Shown: positions 10,125-21,252 of the stretch, one piece after another | How positions within the stretch are numbered: position 1 is the first letter of the stretch | Layout: each line of letters opens with the position of its first letter | Source of the DNA: Glebionis coronaria | Taxonomy: Eukaryota > Streptophyta > Magnoliopsida > Asterales > Asteraceae | Direction: 5' to 3' | Length of the DNA stretch: 64,000 bases | Assembly: GCA_025667525.1 (NCBI GenBank) | Contig: CM046882.1 | Coordinates: 547,596,630 to 547,660,629, forward strand | The notes under the pieces: generated by a model | Database searches by the model: none | What the model saw: only the letters and a program-made list of their open reading frames with translations | Told to the model about the DNA's origin: nothing | Position numbers and translations under genes: made by a program

Positions 10125-12007
10125 GAATGGTATCAGAGCCAATGGTTATAGAGAATTAGGTTGCCTAGTCGTGTAGCCTAGTCTATAGCTTAAGGGTCCC
10201 TGTATATAGGCGTCATAGGAGTATGTGTGCATTTTATAGTAATTGATGTGTTTGAATATTATTTTCGCAGTATTTGTTAGGTTATGAACTACTATGGTTC
10301 ATACTTAACTACATGTTATTTTCTTTACGAGTTTTGATTAGTGCGGGTGGAACCATGGTCGTATACGCTAGTCATTGTTGGATTTCGCTTAATTATGTTT
10401 TCATGTTCTTTATACATTTTGAATTTTGTCTACGCTGGTTCAGCTGGACTACGAGTTTATGTGTTTCGTGCATTGGCTATGTTATTTTAATACATGGGGT
10501 TTTGGATCTTATCTTGTGTGGTTATGTGCTTGTGAGTTGTTGGATTATGTGTTATGTGTAGTATTAATTTCTTATAAGTGTCATCATAGGAGGGAGTACA
10601 TTGGTGAAAGGGAACATGTATAATTATGGAGGCCTACATAATTATATATGTGCCACAACACCACTGGACTTTCAAGTATGATTGCATGAAAGAGAGTTAA
10701 TACATGCTTGTATAGTATATGTTGGATGGATTTGAGTGTATGTATGCTTATGCCTATGTATGTAAAATTATTTTCTACTTACCGGTTGTATTCTTAGGAT
10801 GGTTGCTAGCTCGTTTCTCTTTGAGATGTTCAACTTCTGTAGTAGCGCATTTCTCGGGTCCTCATTTCACGTGTTTGTTTGTACGGTACTTTTGGCGTGA
10901 AGGATTTTGAGATGGTGGAGATTTCTTTTTGGGGTAACGATGTCTTTTGTTTCGAGTTATACATGGTAAAAAAAATAGAACTTGCAAATTGAAAAAAATA
11001 GTTGTTGGTAGTCGATGAAATAAGGAAGTGTCGGGATCATGTTTCAAATAAGGTGGAATATAAATTCTTTAACATATAAGCATGAATCGATTATTTTAAA
11101 ATATTTTGGTTTTGGTCACCTAAAGTTATTGTTCTTAAGTTAAAAATTTTGTTCTTATTTAGTGAAATATGTTAAAATCATGTAATTAATAGAGTTTTAA
11201 TTTTCTGGAATTAAAATAAATTAGGTTCTAGTTTTGGTAATTAATGGGGGGGGGGGTTTAGGGTTTAAAAATCGTTTTTTTTTTATAAATCGGAGTAGGC
11301 AGAAACTGTCGCAAACTGTCAAAATATGTCGCTAACTGTCAGAAACTGTCGCTAATGCCTAGGCGGATTTTGAGAAAAATCGTTTTGGTCATAACTTATT
11401 CGTTTTTAAAGGTTTTTTGGGTGATTCAAAAGCCTAAAATTATGTACTCGGAACATACTTTTCAAATATTCAGAAAGTTTCGTAATTGGAAGTCAGTAGC
11501 TTGGTCGAATTAATTGTACAAGTGTTGAGTTCAAGGTTAATTTTCGGACAACATGGTTTAAACTCGTGTTTTGGGTTTTGCGGTAATGAACACTTGGGGT
11601 TAACATAGAGATGAGTTGGGAAGGAATTTGAGAGTTCTTTAGACCTTATTATACGTGGTTATATTTTGATGAGTTTTGATTTATGGTATTATGAGTAAGA
11701 CTGAAATCGGGGTGACAGTTTTAAACCCGTTGAGTTATGTAACGGCTCCTAACTTGGTTTCAAGACAGTTCTTGTTTGATGAGTTGTGAGATTTAGTTAG
11801 GTTGGTTCCATAACTTTATGGTTTTGATAAGTTTACTCGAGAACGGTTAAGGCTCATGTGTTGTTGGTTGAGATTATTTTCGTATAAACTGAGTTCACGT
11901 TTGAACGTGAAGGTTTTATCAGGGATATGCATCCTCGTTTGTTTGCTGAGAATAAGTTTGAGTTTGGGAGTGAATCTCGGGACGAGATTTCTATTAGGAG
12001 GGAGTGA
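10125..12007 (+). other. Internal region of the 6855-14806 element (PBS to PPT)
   Basis: The primer-binding site TGGTATCAGAGCC (10128-10140) matches the 3' end of initiator tRNA-Met. The polypurine tract AGGAGGGA lies at 11996-12003, directly before the 3' LTR. Between them only short unrelated ORFs occur. A G11 run sits at 11246-11256. A short degenerate repeat resembling GTCGCTAACTGTCAGAAACT lies at about 11300-11355. No gag, protease, RT or integrase motif was recognised. Confidence 0.8.
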
Positions 12008-14806
12008 TGTGACAACCGTGGTTTTGGGTTTGTCACTTGGTCTTACTTTTAGGTTATTTTATATGTGCTTACTTGAATTGTGTGTTTACGTGTTTATTTT
12101 GTGTGAACGAGGTTGGTGTGGTTATCGTTTATGAGTATAGAGTACTCATAAGTAAATCGAGGAACGGTTATTTCATGTTCATGAGCTCACAAGTGGTGAC
12201 TATGAAATGAAATTGGTGATATTGTGGTGTTTACGTATACGTATAAGTATTATGGTAATAGTATTTTTTTTAGGATTTACGGTTTAGCATTTAGAGGTCT
12301 CGGGTGAGGTAATTATCCATATGAATATTTTTCGGGATGGTTTTAAGTCATTTAGGACTTAGTTATAAAGTTTATTTCAAAATTTGAGATTTTTTATAAA
12401 AGTGTATATTTTACGTCTTTTACGGTAAAACGCGTAAAAACTGACTAGTTTTACGGTTTTGAGGTTTTGGAGGCTTTAGGAGCTGAAATAAATTAAGGAA
12501 AATTAAGGTAATGTTATTAATACATATATTAATAATAAAATTAAAAAAAAACGAAATTAAGGAGGGTTTAAGTCGGTTTGGACGCAAGAAAAGGAAGAAA
12601 AAAAGGAAAAAAGGAAAAAAAGGAGAAAAAAAGGAAAGGGGTTTTTGGGTTGGGCTAGGAATGGGTTATCACATTCTATATAATGTTTATTACTAAACAA
12701 AAGTCATAAAACCTGGAGAAAAAAAGAGGTCGACGGTTTCACAGAGAGGTTTTAGGGTTTTCTGTATTTTTTTTTATCTTCCATTGAATTAAAGGTAAAA
12801 ACCTTCATAAACCTTTTTAATTAAATTGTTTCTTTATGTTTTCTTTAATCATCTATGATGGATTTAGGTTAGGTTTAATTTTAAAAACAGTAAATTAATG
12901 TTATATTAATCATATTAGGATGATTACATGAATTAGGGCTTGTAATTAGAGGAATTAGGGTTAATTAATGTGGTTGATTTTGTTAAACCCGTTTTTAAAA
13001 ACTGGGCAGAATTTTGAGTCAATAGTTTTGATCATATCGGGAGTTCTAGGAACATTCAAGATGCGATCCAAGTATCCCTGAAAAGGTAATTGAAGTGGCT
13101 TTCCAATGCAAGAAACGAGAACTAAATTGGAGGTCGGGAAGTGGGTCAAAAACAGGTTACAACAGTCAGAGGTCAAAACAGTTTTGAATTCAGCCTGTTT
13201 TCTTTTTAAGTTTTGGGTTGTTTGGGGCACTTAAGGTTGCATTGGGATCTTCTCATGAACATGAGAGATGGTTTATATATTTTAGTAAGTATCTGCACTT
13301 GGGATAAGGTTGTGGTTTAGGGTAAGACCCCTTAATTGTAACAAACTTTTCATACGTTTAAAATCAGTGAATTCTGGATAGGTAGCAATATACACACATA
13401 TATCGGGGCCTTAACAGTAGCTTTAAGGTTAGGTCAAGTGGGAGGTTTTAGCTAATACATGTAAAAGTATTAATATTCCTTTTACAGAAACCATGGGTAT
13501 GTTTAAGTGGACGTTTGACTTAAAGTTTTGAGACCTAAAAACTGGGACTGTTTTGTGTAAAATATGAACGAGATAGTTATTAAACTTAACCAAGTTAAGG
13601 ACTTGTTAAGGAAGGGTAATGGGGTGATTAGAGCTTATCAATGAGGTATTTATATGGGAATAGGCTAGATGTCCATCATAGGTTGATGAGCCATCTTAGT
13701 GATTGGTTCATGTATTGATTTTGTGTTTTTGGTTTGTTAGCTTGTTGCTAGTACGAGGACTTTGGAGAAACATTCAGGTGAGTTCATAGTCCCGTTTTGC
13801 TATGTTTTTAAATGTTTTTCCAGTATGGGATGGAGATGACACTTGCAATGTTCTTTAACATGATTTAGTACTATGTTTTAAAATGTGTGGACATACATGT
13901 GATATTGTGTGACTTGCTTGCTTATGTGTTCTCATATGTGCTTTGATATGTGTTCTGATATGTGAATCTTGATTGGGTTATGATTGGGATTGGTACGTAG
14001 ATGTATGGGCGTCTATGGGACCAGTTGTGATGTGTGTGGAGCGTGGGGCACGATCCGTCCTGAGTTCTTGGTTCTGAGTTCTTGGTTCGTGGGGCACGAT
14101 CCGTCCTGAGTACTTGTGCATCGTCTCTTCGGAGGCAAGATATCTCGACGGGGATATAGTTCATCTTCCACAGGTGGTGTGGGAAAGATCTGGATAGTGT
14201 GGTGTGTGTTCTTATGTGTGTGACGGGATACTTCTTGATTGTTAATAGTGTGGTGCATTGTTCTTATTGTGTGTTCTTGATTGTTATAATTGTGCTTTGA
14301 TTGTAGTTGTATGTAACATGATTATCACATTATGGTCCATTGCTTTAACTTGTTCTCTTCAACTTATTTACAGCGGTTGACAAGGTTTCTTAAGATATTT
14401 TGATAACTTAAACCTATGTTCTCACCAACTTTATGTTGACAGATTTTAGTGTCATTTTCAGGTGGGATAGTTGAGAAGGATGAGAACTTAAGTGGCTAGG
14501 ATTTGGAGAGTGTAGGAATGCATATAGAAGGATATCCCCGTTTCCTTCTTAGTTTTTATTTGTTCATTTAATAAGTGATACTGTGGCACACATATTTTTA
14601 TTTGGTTATGTTATTTGTTTGTCTTGGGTAAGCGGTAGGACTATTACCTACTTACTTAGACTCCTGCATTTGATGAGATATTGTCATGACTTTGGTGTCA
14701 CCATTTTATGATATTTCTTATTGCATATAGTTATCTCTATAGACACGCCATGTTGTGATGATATCCATACGTCGCGCCCCATATTCCGCCATGGTGGGGT
14801 GTGACA
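12008..14806 (+). repeat. 3' LTR of the 6855-14806 element
   Basis: It starts TGTGACAACC and ends GGTGTGACA, length 2799 bp. It is co-linear with the 5' LTR except for the MITE, and provides the clean empty site GTGTGGTGTGTGTTC for it. Confidence 0.92.
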
Positions 14807-15020
14807 GAAATACGGTATTAAACTGTGACCATATCAAGTGTGATCGAATCTAACTGTGACCTTATTCTCCTATTGAGATCAAGCCTAGAGCCAGCCACAC
14901 AATCAAGCATTATGGACTTACCATACGCCCCAAAAGAAAACTTAGTGATACTACAAGTTTCTCAACTAGAAGCAACTCTTAAAACGGATAACTCTTTGAC
15001 CTACCAGTCAGATTCACATT
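14807..15020 (-). pseudogene. NPH3-domain gene fragment, 5' portion
   Basis: This is the upstream continuation, on the minus strand, of the fragment ending at 6854. Frames read VKELSVLRV, LLVEKLVVSLSFLLGRMV, and GSRLDLNRRIRSQLDSITLD. They match the NPH3-family motifs around WxxDLxxLxID, the LLR segment, and CRLDLERRIGxQLDxATLDD. Frameshifts and stops separate these pieces, so it was already broken or decayed alongside the insertion. Weakly similar sequence stops near 15020. Confidence 0.65.
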
Positions 15021-17802
15021 TTTGTTGACTCGTATTTAGCCTGCTCGAGTTGCTATACTTCAATCTAGAAAAACTAGATGCAATTTGCTAAAGACGTGCT
15101 TTTGTTACTATTGTTGTGGTGGTTGGGTGAGTGGTGAAAGATGATATGGGTTTTGATTGTTACACTAATCAAGTAATCATAATTCTCATCCTCACACATG
15201 ATATGGGTTTTGATTTTTTTTCATTTATATATATGAACACACGATTTGTAAACTACGAGAGATATGTGAAAATCATTGTAAATTTATAAAAGTAATGAGG
15301 ATGTCCATATGGATGATATGTTATCTTGGAAAAAGAATCATTTAAAGATTATGAGTCTAACATGTGTTGGTGGGATGGAACATTATTGATTTGATATTTT
15401 ATAGATGGTTTTTATTAAAGTGATTTATTTGGGTTTATGGAGGATTGATGTTTTAGATTGGTGTTGGTTAGTGGTAGCGAAGATAGCAAGTACCTGACAA
15501 TGTAGATTTGTTGGTTGTCGCTAGATGAATATGATGAAGATGATGAGGTGATGAAGTAATGTGGGTTTGGTGGTGGTGAGGTTGTGGTTGTGGAAAAAGA
15601 GGGTATGAGAAATGAAGAATGATAACGAAAATAAAGACAAATAAGGTGTTTGGACATATTAGATGGAAAAGAAGGGTTTACCCTTGTGGGTAAACAACTT
15701 AACAACAGTTTCTGGACCCATTTAAAACGAGGGACACACGGCGGAAAAAGTTTCATACAAACCTTTGTTCTCATACAAACCCTAGTATACATGTAAACCC
15801 AAATCTTTGCCAAATATACATATTCTTCACACGAAAATACTAGCAATCAAGGTCCCTTGTTGTTTGACTTATTTAGACATAATATCATATCATGGGTTCA
15901 TGCAAGAGTCATACAAAACCACACAAACGTCATACAAGTATCATATTATACGTTCAAGGTTTTAGTTGTTCATACATTCATTCATAGGTTTTAGGGTTTT
16001 CATGCATTTGATCTTTTATGAAGTCATTGGTCTAGTTGGTTAAGAGTTCAAATCTTTCGCATGTTTATCGAGCAATAACGTAAGTCAAGTAGTTATAGGT
16101 CATCAAGGTTTCTACCACAACAAAAACCCTAGCCGTGACCTCTTGGTATGACACTTAAGCTTGTTTAGTTTGTTCAAAAGGTCTAGGTCATCAAATAAAT
16201 CTCAAACCATGACATCTTGCTATTATATTTAGTTAAAAAACGAGGTTTAGTTCATTACATAAACACCCATCAAACCCTAACCCGTGACTTAATTAATGTA
16301 ATTTTTAGTTCGCAAGAGTTTATAGCAAGTATGTTTATCAACCAATATGAGGTGAACAAAGTATAAGAACTTACAAATGGTTTTAAGATAATTTGACGAA
16401 GAAGATGGAGTAAGACTAGCAACCTTAGACTCAATCAACACCACAATCAACTCGAGGCTTATTACTCCTAACTTACTACCAAACGAACCCAAGGCTTGTT
16501 GTTCAATTTCAGTCGTGACCTAAATCAAATGAGCTTGATGTTTTTCTTGATGAGTTTAAGTTTTGAGTGTGAGAGTTTATGGGATAATAGGGTTAGTATT
16601 TATAGGCAAATGAGTGAGTTTTAGGTTAAGTAATTCTAGTTAGGACTTAGTTAGGGTTTAGTTAGAATCCTTGTTAGTTTGTAACTAGAGTTTTTGCCAA
16701 AAGGACAAACATATTAAGTTGTATTGTTTTGGGGAAGGGCGGTCCTCTTTTGTTTGCGTCTAGGGCATAAGGAATGAAAGAAAAATGGTACATGGGTTTG
16801 ACTACATTAAAATGTTGGTTGTAGTTTAAGGTTTAATAAAAAATCATGGGAGAAAGGGGGTGTTCCAACTGTTTGAGAGGAAAGAGGGAGGGAACAATTT
16901 GTACAAGTATTAATTGAGTTGGTGTAGTACCATGATTCAAAACAAAAGTGAGGAAGAAGAATACAAAACGTGGGTTTGTACATAATGCATATGGGGGCCG
17001 GTTTTGTGTGAAGGCAAAAGAAAAAAATGGTTCTTTTTCTTGCATATATTTGTAAAGTTAAATCTTGTGTAGATGTAGTAGAACAAATTTAAAGGCTTAG
17101 GTGTAGTATTGTGTTTAAGTAAAATTCAAGTGGTAGTAGTTTTATTAGATTTTGGTTTGAGGAAAAAAATCATTGGTAATTTCTAAGTGTAATGTAACAT
17201 ATTGGGTAGATAACTAAATTATGTAGCGAACGAATTAAATTACGTTGATTTACATAAATTTCTACTTCTAAAATAGTAATTTCTAACACGTACGTAAATG
17301 CACAATAAGTCATTCAAGTAGAAATTGACATGAACGTCAATAAAAAATATAAATTAGTACACAAAATACGCGTAGTCAATCGGGAATATCAATAGACACG
17401 TAAGTCTAACCCGAACCATCGCGTTTCACGTAAATTAAATAATTTAAAATTCACGTTTGTTACATAGGAAACCGACAACCTTACAATTTAATCATTTATA
17501 GTGTTTTTTCCTCTTATTTGCCCATTTTAAATTATATTATCAACCCTTTACCAACACATATAAATAAACCTTACCTAGTCTTACTTTTGAGTTCATTTTC
17601 TTAAATTCAAAATGATCTGTTTAGATTAATATAAGAAAACGAACTTTTTTCATTTAAATGTACACAACATAATCAAGCAATCTCAATAACAAATTTTAAC
17701 CATATATTGGTTACTTTGAAATGTATGTCTAATAAATTTTAAACTTGACACTTTTTAATGCATGTTCAAATCAAAATAACTGACCTAATCACCAAATGTA
17801 TC
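15021..17802. other. Unassigned intergenic stretch with one promoter-like site
   Basis: No coding sequence is convincing. A 143-codon minus-strand frame at 15415-15846 is Ser/Thr/Pro-rich with no recognisable domain. On the minus strand CCTATAAATACTA (16593-16605) is a good plant TATA box, followed by a pyrimidine/adenine-rich leader-like stretch and a possible first exon. It may be the remains of an old LTR or of a gene. I could not find its partner repeat. Confidence 0.4.
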
Positions 17803-18068
17803 TAGGAGTGAGCATTTGGATCGTTGATTCAGACCAGATCGAACTGGACTCGACTAAACATTTTCGGTCCAGTCTTTGGTATCGAGTTTTGAACCATTTC
17901 GGCCTTCGGTCCGATTCAATCAAGCTCAGTCTTACCAAAAACCCTGCGATTATGCCTAATAGGATCACACCAGACCGAAGACCGGATCAAACCAGATAGA
18001 CGCGGACCGGACTCGGTCCGAGGTTTTGGACCACTTTGGTCCTTGGCCGTGCCCGATGCTCAGCCCTA
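17803..18068. mobile_element. Older hAT-type MITE
   Basis: The imperfect termini are TAGGAGTGAGCATTTGG on the left and the complement of TAGGGCTGAGCATCGGG on the right. The flanking 8-mers AATGTATC and AATACATT match at only five positions, consistent with age. The interior repeats GGTCCG/CGGACC-like motifs. Confidence 0.65.
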
Positions 18069-19189
18069 AATACATTCATGTGATTTGCCAAATTTCACAG
18101 CTTATGTATGCGTCATATAAGTCGAATCATATACATCCCTCAATCGAAAAACTTTAAACGATGTACATTCTTAAAAACGAACAATGCAAATGTTTCATGT
18201 TATAAAATGACTAAAGTTGAAAGTCAACGTAAACCACATGAACCATTCGCTTAATTTACTCGACATTCTGTTTACTAAAAATAACAAATTAAAGAAAAAA
18301 AAGCTAACAAAGGTAAAACGTAGAGCGAAGCATCACATTTTTGTAACGCGTCAATTACCTTAACATAAAAGGCCCGATTACCTTTATTTTTTCACAAAGT
18401 TTTTGTATCAACGATGTATTTTTTGAAATATATTTATATTAAGTGAGTATTTTAATAGTGATAAGTAATAAAGGGAAAATCACCTAAAAATACATTAAAC
18501 TTATCACTTTTTATGCTTGTGTGTAATCATCTATTTTTTTTCTCGTTATACTAATTTAATTTTGAATCTCGATCTTTGTGTGTAACGGATGACCTGCTAA
18601 ACCTTTAACCGGTTGCTTAACCACAAAATTTTACATCATTAGTCCAACTATTATAACGACGTTAGTTTACATAAAATTTTGTTTTTTTAATTTTCTTCTT
18701 CCCTTTAAATAAAATTTTGTTTTATTTAATTTCTTTATGATGTACTCCAACTATGGAAAAAATCAGATTAACGAAAAAAGCATAGTTTGACTTTCACACG
18801 TAACGTAACACATATTATATAACTTATTATAGTTGGCATTAACACTCTATGAATGTTATGAACAGTAGTATAGCTTTTTATTCTTTTCGTGAATTTTTTA
18901 TTACTAAATGTTCCACCGAAATTGTTCGTGACACGTATCATGCACCGATTGAATACATGTCATCACACGCATACACCACGCCATCACACGCATACACTTA
19001 TAATAAACTCCTTATTCTTTTCACTTCTGACTTTTGGAAAAACCACCGTCGCCATCACACACATACAACAATTTAAACCCTCGCCACTGGGTTCAAAGTT
19101 TCATCGACGGCAGTCAGTGATTTCACTGATTAATGTCTGAACACATGAGTAAGAAACCAATTAGTACTTGTTTTAAGTTTGGAATCTGA
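18069..19189. other. Unassigned AT-rich spacer
   Basis: No gene was recognised. A short direct repeat, CATCACACGCATACAC, occurs twice around 18961-18991. This is the flank of the Tat-like LTR that follows. Confidence 0.4.
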
Positions 19190-19736
19190 TGATACCAAAA
19201 ATAACAGGTCCGTGAGGGGGGTCCTTGAGATCGAAATTGTGGGTATGTCTACCTGTATCACTTAACAAAGAAAGACCGTGTTAGAACTTATCCTGAGGCT
19301 TTGCCCCGGGATTAAGCTCCGACAATCAGTCAGATACTTGTTTCCTCATAAATGTGTGAAATGTATTAATTATAGAGTGAGAGAGGGAAATAGTTAATTG
19401 TATTTGTGTGTGTTTCGATGACTTACCAGCTTCCTATTTATAGGGAGTGAATGCCTCAGTGTGTTCATAAGATAAGAATCGAATATATTCCAATCTTCAC
19501 GTGACACAGTAATAAATGAGTCATATCTTTTATCCCGTTTGAAAAATTTGCCCAGGGGCTTCTAGAAACCATTTTATTGTCTCCTGTTGTACCCGCGTGA
19601 CTTCATGTGACATTGTATGTCATATATATTGTACTAGTTCAAAGTTTGGTAGTCTTTGTTAATATATATTCATTATATTATATTAGTTCATACACTTGAA
19701 AGTATTTAATAATGTAGTATAGTATGTAGCCTATCA
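19190..19736 (-). repeat. LTR of a minus-strand Tat-like Ty3/gypsy element
   Basis: On the minus strand it runs from TGATAGGCTACATAC to TTTTTGGTATCA, so the ends form a TGATA/TATCA inverted pair. It is immediately preceded by a polypurine tract, GTAGGGGGCT, which marks it as a 3' LTR. It carries a TATA box, CCCTATAAATAGG (19433-19445). The partner LTR is not in the window, so the boundaries are inferred from the ends and the PPT. Confidence 0.6.
19433..19445 (-). promoter_or_regulatory. TATA box of the Tat-like LTR
   Basis: CCCTATAAATAGG on the minus strand lies about 290 bp into the 547-bp LTR, a typical place for the U3/R promoter. Confidence 0.6.
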
Positions 19737-19966
19737 AGCCCCCTACTATGACATTCTGGATATGAACAGGATGACATAGTCTATATGTATGGCTCTATCT
19801 TGACAATGGAAATATAGGGTTGATGATTGTGTTTGTTAATTATACAACATTGTTTAAATCTCCATTGGTTTCATATGACGGTTATTCTATACTAAATGTC
19901 TAAAAATTGCACCATTTATGTAATGTTCATCTCAAGAATATCTTAAAGAAGTTCTCAAATAATTTC

Positions 19967-20730
19967 AAGATGATGTGGATGATAAATCAGGTGAGGGTCA
20001 TTTGCATTCGTTTGTTTTTCAATGTGATCATTTTATAAGTGTGTTTCTACTTTGGTGCAGGTTTAAACTTGTTAAAGTTGTTGGAGGGTGATAAGGTTTC
20101 ACATGGAGAGGATACTTTAGGACAAGGACTTCATATGCCTCCTAACCCGGTTGAGTTCCCATCAGACTTGGGTTCTTTTTGTAATGAGTTCAAGTTACCG
20201 AAACGGAATTTTAAACTTGGAAATGGTTGTGCTGTGGTCCCATTAGGAGGCCCTGATTTCCTCTATATGATTGGAGTTGATGCGAGTATGACGAAGATAG
20301 ACCAAGGCTATGGTAACATCTTTTAGCAGCAAGGCTATGGTAGTTTGAAAAACCTAACCGATTTTGCACAAGAGTTGAACAAGTTGAGGGCTGAAACGAC
20401 GATCTAAAAGCCAAATTCGAGTTGGTGTTCTCCAATTACAATACCACGTTCACTGAGCTCACCCAGTCGAAGCAACATGAGGCTGAACTAAGCAGCATAT
20501 TGGCAAAGGTGTACAAGGAGAAGAGTGAGTTGGCTGACGATCTTGGTTGGTTTGGAAAGAAAGGAAATACTCGATTGGTCAAAAGGGTTCTAAAAAGTGA
20601 TGAGTTCCAGCGAGAGGTTTCTAAGTTACTGTTGATGATGCTGGAGGAAAACCGTCATCAGGATCCTCGAAATGACTCCGTTCCACCAAGGGTGACCAAA
20701 GCGACCGCGGGTTTGAAAAACTTAAAATAG
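19967..20730 (+). pseudogene. Antisense accessory ORF of the Tat-like element ('putative gypsy-type transposon' family), broken
   Basis: An upstream exon ending DDVDDKS joins through a 70-bp GT-AG intron (19991-20060) to GLNLLKLLEGDK and onward. The downstream part is coiled-coil-rich: TELTQSKQHEAELSSILAKV, then a segment like LKSDEFQREVSKLLLMM. This resembles the C-terminal region of plant proteins annotated as putative transposase, gypsy type. It is damaged by a TAG at 20324 and a frameshift near 20398. Lying just inside the PPT and opposite to the LTR orientation, it matches the extra antisense ORFs known in plant Tat-lineage elements. It is interrupted by the next insertion at 20798. Its role is unknown. 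Confidence 0.6.
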
Positions 20731-20804
20731 GAATGCTTTAACGATGTGATAGACGCCCCTATATCATTACTCTGGTACGTCAGCATGCTGATCACAACTG
20801 TAAG

Positions 20805-21252
20805 TAGGGGTGTGATTCGGGTTGACCCGGTCGGGTTCGGGTCAACTCGGGTCGGGTCAAGTCGGTTCAAGGGTAAAAAATATATAACCCGAAACCGAGC
20901 CTAATTAGATTTCGGGTCACTCGGGTTCGGGTCAATTCAGGTCGGGTCAAGTCGGGTCGGGTCAACTCGGGTTCGGGTCAACCCGAGTTTAAGGAAAAAG
21001 GTGTAAAAAGTGGCTTAATTAAGTACTAATACAATGTAAAAAATGTAATTTTAGTCGGGTCTAGTCGGGTTGGTCGGGTTAGGGTCAAGTCGGGTCGGGT
21101 CAAGGGTAAATATATATAACCCGAACCCGAGCCTAATTAGAACTCGGGTCAATTCGGGTCAACCCGAATACGCTTTTGGACCCGAGTGACCCGACCCGAA
21201 TATGATTATTCGGGTTCGGGTTCGGGTCGGGTCAACTTTTCCGACACCCCTA
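20805..21252. mobile_element. hAT-type MITE six bases inside the outer 5' LTR
   Basis: The termini are TAGGGGTGT and ACACCCCTA. The 8-bp duplication is perfect, ACTGTAAG (20797-20804 and 21253-21260), and includes the first six LTR bases. The 448-bp interior is a degenerate array of CGGGTCGGGT/ACCCGACCCG motifs in both orientations. It is absent from the 3' LTR. Confidence 0.93.

Larger units (their letters stand above)
6855..14806 (+). mobile_element. Complete non-autonomous LTR retrotransposon, Tekay-like, inserted in the NPH3 pseudogene
   Basis: It is flanked by the 5-bp duplication GAAAT (6850-6854 and 14807-14811). It has two long LTRs, a tRNA-Met-type primer-binding site and a polypurine tract, but only 1.88 kb between the LTRs and no gag or pol frame. 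The sequence before the 3' LTR contains TCTCGGGACGAGATTT, resembling the post-chromodomain stretch of Tekay/Del chromoviruses; this lineage call is inference. The LTRs differ at about 1% of compared positions, so the insertion is fairly recent. It is a LARD-like parasite that needs proteins supplied in trans. Confidence 0.9.

Noticed and set aside
10274..10910. Several 60-95-codon hydrophobic frames inside the 6855-14806 element
   Set aside because: Overlapping in different frames, rich in Tyr/Leu/Val from AT-biased DNA, and resembling no retroelement protein.
15415..15846. 143-codon minus-strand frame as a gene
   Set aside because: Low-complexity Ser/Thr/Pro composition, no domain, no clear promoter and no splice context. 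It is most likely a chance frame.
16026..16058. tRNA- or SINE-like boxes (TGGTCTAGTTGG ... GAGTTCAAATC)
   Set aside because: The A-box- and B-box-like motifs are only about 17 bp apart and no cloverleaf or 3' A-tail is visible. The spacing is too short for a tRNA or an intact SINE head.
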